Assembly: GCA_029964075.1 (NCBI GenBank)
Contig: CM057129.1
Coordinates: forward strand, 28,821,430-28,885,429
Length of the DNA stretch: 64,000 nt
Origin: Patiria pectinifera
Lineage: Eukaryota; Echinodermata; Asteroidea; Valvatida; Asterinidae
Reading direction: 5' to 3'
Numbering within the stretch: the first letter of the stretch is position 1; each line of letters begins with the position of its first letter. The notes below the pieces were generated by a model. It saw only the letters and a program-made list of their open reading frames with translations. It had not been told where the DNA came from and searched no databases. Of this stretch, positions 11,701-23,700 are shown in pieces. The translations under genes and the position numbers were made by a program.

Positions 11701-14700
11701 AAACATTGAGACCAAAGACAAGTTCGTAGAACTTACAGCAGGACTGTTCTTATCAGAACAAAAAACTACTTAGCAAAGTTGATAATAAGCAGGACAAGTT
11801 CTTTTCAGAACTAATATCTTCTAAGCAGTAGTTATTACCACATGGTGTTACCGCAAACCGAATTCCGTAACTTGAAAAGCACATGAGTGATTTGAATGAT
11901 TCTTGTACTACAACAAAGTTTATGAATTGGGCTTTTATATCCTAGATTTTCAAAGTGCTACATGCAGAACTTCACTAAAACAATAGTCCCGACATTTGGG
12001 TTTCGTTTTCTGACCCCTCCCTGTATTGTGTGACAGTACATGTAATTGAGGTAGTAGGCACTGATCTCTGCACTGAGTGGATAGTAGGTAGCAAAGTATG
12101 TCGGATACCATTTTGAGATGCTAAAAATGTATGCATCCACAAACAGCCATTTAATGTAGAAATTAGTTTGAATAATGTCCATACATAAATATGTCCTTGT
12201 CTAATAAGGCTTCCCATACATGTGTAAGGCTCGCGCTTAAACTTCCCTTTTCGTGCATGGACTGTTTAACCCTAACTCTCTAGCATGATTTACTAGGAAA
12301 AATACCATCCTGGCAAATTCCAACACTATATGGGAAACTGCACACACATATTTCTGACTTAGATTCTGGAGGTGTGCCAACCCAATGTAAAAGACTGACA
12401 GTTTAGGGGTACTGTACCCATCCTGACAGATTCCAACGAAATATGCCGTTGGGGTTTGATGGGTTGCGTTCTGTTAGGGTTAACGGTTACCACTAGGCTA
12501 TAACTGTGCTACAAGTACAAGCTAGCAGTTGGTACTTACTATTGTACTGTGTGGCTTGCATCTGCTGTTCCCGCCTCTGGAGTTCAGCTGCTTTCCTCTC
12601 GAGCTCCTCCTGTCGTCTCAAGATGTCTTCCTGGCCTGGAGGCGGGGCCTGTTGAAGGACATGACAATCAGAGGAAGTCACAATCAAGGAAAACACAACA
12701 ACTGGAATTAAGATGTGCAATTTATGTCGAATCATTCATGAGACAAACATGTGAATTCTGATGTACGATTTACATCGAATTGTTTATGAGACAAACATGT
12801 GAATTAAGATGTACCGGGGGGTACAATCTGAATCAAATCGTTCATGAGACCAATGCTGGCCCCTAATCACAATACACTCTTTGAATAACAGCTCATGGGG
12901 CTTTGAAAACTAACTTTGTGTGCAACTTCTCCTCAGGCTTCCAAATCATTTGATCGTTTAACCTTAATAACCACCCCAACCCTTCAAAATCCAACAGCAT
13001 GTTTTGTAGGAATCTGTTGGAGTGAGGACTGCCCTTATAAACTGATTATGCTTTACATGGGGTCATGCATGCCACCATAATTAGAGTCCAACAGTTTCAG
13101 TTGCCATATGATGTTGGACAATGTTGGACTTTGCAAGAGTGAGGAAGGATCCTAATGTAGTTAATCACTCAAAGACGCAAATATCCAAATGACATAACAT
13201 TTTCTAAACTTTGACCTTGTATCACCTGTTGGATGTTTCTGTTAAAATTTGAACCCATATTGAGCGGTCGCTCCAAAGTCAGGGACCTTAAACCTCTATA
13301 ATCTCAAACATGGTACAAAGCCCAAATTTAAAAAGTATTGCACAAAAAATAGCACCGGCCTACCCAAAACCAAACAGAGAATTGTTGTCCTTGGACATTT
13401 GAGCAAAGAAGCTATTTTATACAGGAACTTTTACTCACCGGTTGCGCTGCAGATACGGTGTATGGGGGTGGTGGCGGCTGGTCCATTGTGGGCTTCATGA
13501 CGGCTGGCTCTGTGGGTAGGGATACGACGGGGGTTGTCTTGGAATTGGTCTACGAGGGAAACAGAGAGAACATTGAATTATACACAGAAGAATGCACTGG
13601 CTTTTAGGCATCGCACATGATTCATAAGAATGATAGAGTTCACAAATACTTCAGTTTGTCTCAGTTTTAGAGCCTTATTTTAGTACTGTTCAATACATTT
13701 TCTTTTACTGTACATGTACATGTAGACAGTACCTGGTATTCAGTATGGATAACTTCTCAGTTTGTATGCTGTACATTACATCAAGAGGCTGTGGCCACCT
13801 TCATGTACGGTAGCCACACCACATTTACATGCTGAAATCTTGTGGCCTTCTTACACATTCCATTTTCATGGAAATCATACATGTACATGTATGCTGTGTA
13901 ATAGTACCCATCTAGTATCTCAACACGAGCTCTCCGTGTCATCAAATCAGTGCATTGCTGTATCATGTTACCCATACATGTATTAAAACACTTTGAACGT
14001 CTTGCAGTATATTACAATTTTTTTAATTACCAGTAACAGAATGAAAATGCAATATTTCAATTCCTGTTACTTGTTTATTGAAATTATTCAAATTCGCTTT
14101 TCACTCCACTCACTGAATTGTTTCCTTCTTAAAAGATATGCTCCATGGAGAGAACCACATACAATGTACGTAAACAATTTCTCACACTAATGGCTTAGAC
14201 TAGAAAATATTAAATAAACATGAACATATTGTACGACACTCCATGCATGTTAACATGTACGCATGTTGCAGACTGCAGCACTAATGTGATTAATATTACT
14301 GAATAGTACATGTACTGGACAGTAGGGGGTTTTCTCGACTAAGCTTACTAAGTAGCAACAATGGAGTTTTCCCATAGGCAAAGGGTATACGTGCGCCCCA
14401 TGCTACACTGGGAAATTTAATTTATCCTGTTTAATCTCCTTTACGCCTTTCCTGATTAAAATGATCCAGGGTTCAAATCCTGGACACGATCCTTTGGGAA
14501 ACAGGCTGTGTTTTTTTGTACTTAGAAAAGGGTTGGTCAGTGTAATGCCATCAGAATCAGGTTGGTTTTTCTGAGAGATTCATGAACATTTCATTGCACA
14601 TTAAACACATTCTTCTAAGGGCGCAGCACTATACTGCCATGACCTAAAAATCATGGGAAATTGTACTTGATCATTAGATAAATTATTGTTTGGAAATAAT

Positions 14701-17700
14701 AAAAACAAATTAAACAAAATTCGTCTGTTAAAACGCAATATAATTTTTTGGATTGATTATTGCAGTTTTGAAACACGTTCTCACAGTCAAATATCTTTGT
14801 TGTATCTTTGCTTTGTTACACACGCATCATGTTAGTATTTTTTTAACTTAAATTTGAGTCTATAAAAAAAAACGATCAATGAGATGTACCAGTATAATAA
14901 TATTTTTTAGGGGGAAAAACATGAATTTTTACATGTACAGGGTACAGTGAAATCTCAATAAGTCACACCTCAGGGGAAAGGGTTCCAAAGTCAAATTTTG
15001 AGTTAAGCAGAGTTTTGAGTTTAATGGATTTTCTTTTCAGCAACAATTGACGGGAATAAGTTCTTACTTTGAGTTACATGTACAAGGGTTTTCCAGTTTT
15101 GACTTATCGAGAATTTACTGTAATTCTCAATGATTTGGTCATTGATGTGCGCATCTGCACTGACACACACACACACTAGTATGTTTGTTTATGGTGTACA
15201 GCGAGGATTTTCTTTTGTTCCTCTCCCTTTTCCTTTGTTTGTCCTTTTTTTTGCAACAGCTCTCATTGGTTTTGTACACGTTTTCTAATCGAGGTCGTCC
15301 TCGATTTGGTTCCTGTCCTCGATTCACCGATAATGTTGCACATGTGTGTCCTCGATTTACACCATAAACAAACGCACACCTTACTGTCATACACATGTAA
15401 TGTACATGACTAATGAAGTATTGTACGAAGGAAAAATATCCTTGGAGAAGTCTTGGAGAACTACATATGTACAGCAGAGATGAAACTGGCATATGGCAAA
15501 AAAATCGGAAAACAGGCCGAACAAAAATATGTGTCCGAAATCTGGGCCGCGCTGCAGTACATGTACATATACATGTATGCATACATGTACATGTACAATT
15601 TACACTTCATGCCCAATTTCCGGACACCAACTCCTGTCTTATTTTACGATGAAAAAATTGTTATATAATCAAATTTTGTGGGACACATTGTAAGAAAATC
15701 TGAAATTTCGTTGGAAAATTCAAAAAGTCGGATTTCCGATTAAAATCAGAAAAGTTTCATCTCTGGTACAGTATCAGAGAACAAAGGTAATGTGCTTCAC
15801 AATCGGTAGTCATATATGCACATGAACTTGTCAAACATGCAATGTTATTGTTAACCATGCCTGACTGATGAAATATCAAAATGTAAATTGTACGGTCCAT
15901 GAATGTCATAGGATTACATGCATGCCCTCCTACATTGTGTATAATCTGGCACTAACGCTCAACTACACACCATATGAAAGGAGGCGGGGGGAAATTGGAG
16001 GGTGACCATTTAATTTTGCTACACCAAACAACAAACTATGCTCCTGTGATCACCAAATCTAGCACAAGCGTTCACCACTACAAGAATCATGCTAAACAAA
16101 GAAATTGAATTGCATTTTTTTTTTAAGAAATGAAAAGAAATGAAAGGGAATGCTCCACCACCTGTGTATTGCGTTCCTCAAAGGGGTTGAACTCCTCCAG
16201 TCCCCTGGAGGAATTACTGGTTGCTTGCTGCACCGAGGGATCCTACAAGGAAAAACGGTACGGTAAAAAGAAATCAAGCAACATAAAACACAACGTCAAA
16301 TCACAAGGTATAACCAAAAAACGAATTTTGGAAGGGGGAGGGTAGAGGGTAAAAATAGACACAACAAATTTTGAACAAAACTGAACTGGCACAATTAATT
16401 TGCGCTGTTACATGCTATTAAGAATGCTCTTTCAATACAAAAGTTGACTTTGCAAATTAGGTAAAATGGGCAGTTAATGGATTGGATGGTAAATATCCTA
16501 TGTCTGACCATTATTGGTACATCCTCATGGGGTGGGGCTGGAGGGGAGGGGTGGAGGGGAGGGGCTGAAGGGGAAGGAGTGAAAGGGGTGGGGTTTGGGA
16601 ACCCACTTTTTTCAGAGCCCAACTCTGCTAACTGCAAAGCCGAAATGAGCAACCAAAGCAAAAAACAATGTCTGTAAGCAACACACAAATAATACCATAC
16701 CAGCGACACACGTCATTTACAAATGTACACATTGGATTAAAGTGAAATGTTCTTGTGCAAATCAACATACGTAGTTTTTGTTCCCAGTTTCATGTGAACA
16801 CCAGCATGGTCTCATAAATGAACCCTGGTGCAGAGGGTGAAATTACAACATCTTCCGACTATTTACCATATTTATCTGGAAAAGGATTTTTTTTCCCCAA
16901 GTCAAATTTAGCACTGCAAGTGTACCGTGTCAGCTCAGGGGTGTACATGTAATTTCAACCTCTGCCGATGCTTGCCATGTGCATGCACATGCATGATGTG
17001 ATGAGCCATGTCTGAAATCACAGACAAGCTGAATGCAATCACCCCAACCCTAGCCTGCTGAATCCCATATGAGACTCCCATACCCACAGCAGGCAGATAA
17101 TTTTTTCAGAGTTTGCTGAATGTTCAGTGAGCTCTGGTTATGTTGGCTAGCTGTTGGGTAAATTTGCACTCTGCAGGCCTTGTATTTCATATCTTTAATA
17201 GGCCTATTCTACATTCCTATTGTGCTGGATTATGCATGCTACTTGTAAATAGAGAGATGTACTGGAACTGTATGCAAAGGAGAGCTCTGTACAAATTTTT
17301 ATCTGCATTTGTATCAACATACATGTACACGTACACACTGTATTGACAAGAACCTTCTACAAGTACAAATGTACATGTACCAATAAATTATGACATTTAG
17401 GACATGCAATCACTGGCCCTACTGCATTATAAAAACAATGATCTCTCATATGATACATGGTACATGTACATGTACAGGTACGTGTACCAATACTACCATG
17501 GAAGAATCCCCACATTCCAAAATTTGTATCCTTGTGGAGACATTTCTTTGTTCCCGTGTAGTAAAGTGTTCAATTTTGAAAGTGAATTTTCAAAATGCTC
17601 TTATTTTAACCAGAATAAGTTTCCTGGGCTGAAATTTGGAATTAATATCCCTTTTCTAAAACTCTTCCATTTGCGACAAATAAACACACCTTGGAAATTC

Positions 17701-20700
17701 CTAGTTTTTGAGTAAAACCCATATATCTATTTCGTGAAAACCTTGTGGAGACCTATTCATCTATAGAAATTGCCCTGTGGAGACCTTTACAATGTTTTGT
17801 TCACTATTGTGTGTGAGTCTCCACAAGGCAGCGAATTTGTGGTCCTCCATGCCTGTACTAGCACATACAAAGAATACACAAGTGTGTGTGATTTAGCCAT
17901 GCCTGTACTAGCACATACAAAGAATACACAAGTGTGTGTGATTTAGCTATCGGTATATACATGTATACAGTTTCCACTGCACAAGTGCTACATTAATGAG
18001 CAATATCCTGACATGCAGTGTATTATAGTGTAACTGTAACTAGTATAATCCTTCATCACAGACATGTTCGTACATAAATGTACTGCACATTACGTTCATG
18101 TACTGGTACATGTACATCATGTTCAGGTATAGGATGTACCGGTACACGGTACATGCCCACTTACAGACATGTACAATGTACATGTACAGTACATTATGTA
18201 CATGTACACATGTGTACAAATATGTGTACGTACATTTGTGTACATGTACATGTACGTACACGATGTACATGTACGTACACGATGGGGTGCAGACACACTG
18301 CTAAAGCTAGAGCTAAGCCACCCCTCTATGAGCAATTCATTAAAATGCAAGAAAAATCAATAGACTGGCTGTACTTGTTCATGATAATTATGGAAAGCAA
18401 GCGAGAAACAACAGGCCAACTGCCATGCTTGGGATCAATAAACAAACAGCTCCGACAATTCTGAACATTATATCCCAAGCCTGTCTCCTTTTAATTTAGA
18501 AATGCAAAATGGTGTTTTTGATAAATAACACTAAGGCCAAAAAAAAAAGTCTCCGGTTTCTGGTATGGAGCTTGTTCAAAAAGTGGTGCGGCGACGCGGC
18601 TTTTTGGTTTTTTTTACCTGACTTTTTTGCTTCAAATGTCGGCTGATGACTGCAAATGGTGCCCGACTAAACTTAGTGAAAATATATGGGAGTCCAGAGA
18701 GGCCACATACAGCTTATTCTCGATCATAACCCCATCTAAAAACACGTTAAAATTGTGCAGTCAGCAGGATTCCAGTCAAACCAGTGAGTTTGGCGGTTTT
18801 GAGACATCATCTTTCATTGAAAAAAAAACGTTTTCATTTTGCGACGCGCATGGCTACGGCGACGCGCGCGCATCACACCGGAGATTTTTTTTTTTGGCCT
18901 AATATTGCAGTAGTTTTTATGTTCATGTAGGCCTACTTGAACAGTCACGATCTGGGTGTGCATGTACCTTTTGTACATTGTACATGTACATATGTACATG
19001 TACATCTTCTGGAATTCTTCGGGAATTCTGCTTCATTTTGTATGATACATATATGTCAACACATGTACATATTTGTTAAAATAAATTTGTTAAAATAAAT
19101 AGGTGTACCGGTAAATGTACATGAAATTGAAAGTGCAGTCTAATTACTGGTACAAATGTAGTTAGTGAAAGAATTTGTGTTGAGCTACATGTCATGCCTG
19201 TGCATCTTACATGTACATGCACGTCTCAGCACATTCAGTATTGTGCATGTTTAGTTTGAATTGTAAGTACATTGTACCAACATATGGACATTAAAAGTTA
19301 TGCACATTATGACATCATCAATAAAACATCCAAACCTGTTTATTAACTACAGTAGGCCTATAGTGGAGTTCCCCAATGTGGCACACTTTGATGTTTTCCT
19401 CGACTTTCCTCAGAATGCAGCGTTGCCAAACCTCTTTGTTGACAAACTTCAAATTCATTCAGTTAAAAAGTGGTACTTTTTACCCATAATGCGTGCTGTT
19501 GAACCTTTGTGAACAATTTTTGTGTCATGAAATTTAGTCCGAAATTCAAAAATGGTGGCGTATGGAAATCGGGCAAAAAATCAGAAGAGTGTTCCCTAAA
19601 GTGGCACACTTGAACGAATCTTAGAAAAGTGCATGTTAACAGAATTTCTTTAAAATTGTTAATTCTGATAAACCATTGTTACTCTACTCACAAACATGTA
19701 CCCAACTTGGGTAGCGCATTTTAAAAGGGCTCATTGTGCACTTCAAAATAAACATAAAAAATCATGCCAAAATAAAAGCTCTCTGTTAACTTTGAAATGG
19801 CTACGTAAACTTTATAAACAGGAATGTTCAGAGCTTGATGAAATTTCACTTTTTATTGTGAAATTTGAGGTAAAGTTTTTGCTCTGGCAAGGCACTACAT
19901 GTTCAGGCAAACAAAATCAAAGTGCGCCATGCTAGGGACAGCACTACGGTAGGGGACATCAACAATACCGGTAAATGTATATACCACAAGTATAACATAC
20001 TAACATCATGCACACGTACAGTGTGTACATACATGTACACACTGTCGGCCGACCAGCGTTGGAAAAATACTGTTTTTCTTGAAATGTCGGCACACCAGGT
20101 GCCACGATTTTACAGGATGCTTTAGACTGTCATTCCCTAACATACAATCCAGTAAGGTATTTTGTGATAATTTCGTTTTTTGATGTTTGCAAATGTTGTA
20201 TCTTCCCTTTAACCAGTTTTCCAGAAATGCAAACAGGTGGTTGGTGTTATTTAAAATTTATTTAGATTCTAAATTTTGTGTGTATTACATGACTCTATCA
20301 TACACAGCGGGCATGGGTCTATGTGTGAAATTGGGTCACACTTAGCCTGATATTCAGCACCAGGAGAAACTACAGTATGTAAGCTTATTCAGCTGTTAAC
20401 TTCACTTCGTTATTTATGCATGCTGTGGCGTTATCAACATCTGGTGAAATATTAAGTAGTTGAAATGCAAATAAACATTGTCTGGTTTACATGCACACGT
20501 GTACAGTGCCTGACAATTTTTACGACAAGCGATGCCATGTTGTTATTTATAAATTATAATACTGATACAGGATGCATGTATGCACAGAATACTGCATGCG
20601 AAATTACTCTTAGGAGTTACACACATTTATAATTAGGTCCTTCTTGTATGTACATGTACGTAAAGAAGCATATTAATTTTTTGAGATGAAAGGATTGAGT

Positions 20701-23700
20701 GCTAAGTTTGGAACAATGTCACTGCCAACAGCTGTGTTGAAGCTAGGACTGCAGGAGAAGATGATGGGGATATTGGACAACGTTGCCAGATATTTGGTAA
20801 GTGGCGCAGAGTACCAGCTACAGCACACCACCAACACGTATTGTATGTATACCGGTAGAGTCCAGGCACATATCATGCTGAATTAAGTGTCTGGTTTCTT
20901 TTGTTAATGATTGTCAAGTGTGTGTTAAACATTATGTACACAGCCTACACTTACCAGTATACAGTTGTGCAATTGTACCTGTATACATGTACATGCCAAC
21001 TTACAAATGACTTACATGAAGCAAACGGAGTACATCTACACTTAACTTTCCATATTCATTTTTCAGAATGATTTTTTTTTCTCTCAATCACACTTACTGG
21101 GCATGCCCATCAAGCAACAACACTCCCACTAAGTGCATTTAAAAAGGATACCTAACAGAAGCTTGAAAATAATGGCATTAATCAGTGACTCAGTTGGTAA
21201 CAACAATTACTTGATTTGCATGTTTCTACGGTATTCTGTGTGGATTACTTATTAATTATATGATACTCTTTTACATTTTGTTTTGTTTTGATACCGGTAG
21301 GGTTTCAAAATAAAAGTACTGGATTCAGTTTGTTCCTGACCATGCAGAATGGTCTTCTACATGCACATGTATGGAAATTGTCAAAGGAAATTTGTTTCCA
21401 AAGATGAAAATACGAATGCAGAAACCAGCCAAACACTGATCCAGTAGGAATACAATATACATGCACATGGGTGCTCACTGATTTAAATACTTTTCCAAGA
21501 AAAAAAAAGCCCCAAAGTTCAGAGGTTCTGCCTCTTGTGTGACTCACAGAATGGTGTGACTAACACAGCAATCCTACATTGCATTCATGACAATACTACA
21601 GGTATCATGTGAGTCTGACTGCATTGTTGACACTCCATAGACTTCAACAGGACCACCAGACACTATTAATACTGGCATAACCACAAGTACCCGCAGCAAG
21701 CATCAAAGTCAAATACAAAATGTACAAAGGTCATAATGCATGCATCACTACTGTTGTGCTAAGTCAACATTTCCTTAACCCAAGGAACTGAAATATTGGA
21801 AACAGAACTTCCACATACATTATGTGAGCAATTCAAATGAAAACTGTGCATTTGTTCAGCAATTGGCACAAGTTGACGTGGTGAAACTTTCTTGATGAGA
21901 TCATTTTTTGTCCAATTCACAAGTTTTTTTGCATAAATGATGAATAGGCCTATATATAACTAACTTCAAACCTGGAGGTAGATTTGTGAGGTTACTTGTG
22001 GATTTTGAGGGATGTGGGAACTCATGTGTGCCTCGTCCCTGTTTCTATAGCAACACAAACCACTATCTACACTAGAGAACTTCACATATTTCAGCATCTT
22101 AAAGTTTCCGTGTTCTTTGCAAGGTATTTGAGCATAGCGAGCAGTTACATTCATACACATGTACATCATTTAATACATGTGCGTTTTTGAAAAAGTTATT
22201 TCGTCATTTGTGTCTTTACACCAAATTGGGGGTTATTATGCCCAAATTTGGACTATCACTGATAACTGACAACAACTAGTGTCTTTAGTTTTATGGAATA
22301 CATGGCCAATGATGAACAAAACTGAATAGGGCCTACCGGAACATCGTAAAATTCCAATTAAATGTCATGATATATTCCAATTAATTTCTTTGTGAGCTGA
22401 AAGTCTCTGCGACTCCGCGACTCTGCGACTCCAGTGCCTCGTCGCCCTCCTCCCTTTACGAGGAAATTCAAAATGGATATGGATGCTTTGTTCTCAAAAA
22501 AATACCGCCGAGAATTGCGCCCTCTATCGGCGTGCGACTCCGCGACTCCAGTGCCCTGCGACTCCGTGCCCCCGACACATTTACAAGCGCGCCCTCCCTT
22601 CCGATCATTGATGAGAAGACAAGTGCATTCGCTGTACTTAACACTTTTTGCAGGTTTGCATATTATTATATTGTAGCCTATTACTCCTATCCTCACATCG
22701 CCGGCCTCGATCCACGCCTCCAAGCAGAACAAAAAACCCTTGCTCGCGCAGCCTTGCGGTGGCCCTGCATTCTAAAGTTGCTCCCAACATTGCCCAAATG
22801 TCAATTGCGTGAAAATATTTCAGAGTTATGGATCAACAAGCTCAACTTTTTGGGTGGATTTGTGTTTCAAAAAGTGGAATTTCAGACAAAGGTATTTCGT
22901 CTATCAAAGGGCATTTCCAAAAGCCATAGAGTGCTGACCCCCGAATTTGAAGGCTCTCAGAAGGCTGATGGAGAGAAGCCTTCTGATTTCAGAAGTAGCC
23001 TAGGCCTATCCCCCTTTCAGACTTTTATATTTTGTGTAATTTCCAGGTTCATTTTGCACACATTTAGTGTATCTAAATTCCATTTCCAAACACGAAATTA
23101 CACAAAAACTAGAAGTCTGAAAAAGGGGGGAATAATTTTGTATCGCTTTAATAAATTAGTTTAACCCTAACCACCCCAAATCCTCCAAAATCCTTTTTGC
23201 AAATTAGAGGAATTTGCAGGATTGAGGTTACATGGCATAAGTGCATTGCTGATTTCGGAGGATGTACTATGTCAAGGTCTTGGGCTGGACCTTGCGTTGA
23301 CCTATACTCAGCCTAGTATAAATTTAGTCCTTGATTACACTTGACATCCTCCGCACTGCTCCAGGATGTCACTGCCTCTGCCTCAGCCTATTGACAGACA
23401 TAGCCCAGTCCTTCATTTTTAAGGAGCGCGATCGCGCAGGCGCTCCTACTGCGCTCCTCGACTGTCTCGAAGGAGCGCCAAAAATAGCGCTCCTCAGAAA
23501 TCCAAAAGAGGGCTCGTCAAACACGGGAAGTTTAAAAATAAGAAGTGATAAAACGCAAAGGATTTCAAGTCTGAAGCTACACGTATTTTTCGTTGGTATA
23601 ATGCCCAAACTCACGTTAATATGCCGCTGGACATCGCTAAAAAATGAACGAACATCGAGCTCGTACGTACTGTAAAGATTGTGTGTGTACGTACAGCGGT

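Noticed and set aside
15139..15582. 147-codon minus-strand open frame
   Set aside because: Overlaps CA/TG and TACATG repeats and an inverted CGAGGTCGTCCTCG-type repeat; no domain.
18040..18464. Tyr/Cys/Thr-rich open frames on both strands
   Set aside because: Products of the GTACAT satellite.
22532..23164. 210-codon plus-strand open frame
   Set aside because: Covers GCGACTCC repeats and a hairpin repeat, with no recognisable domain; within SCAMP intron 1.
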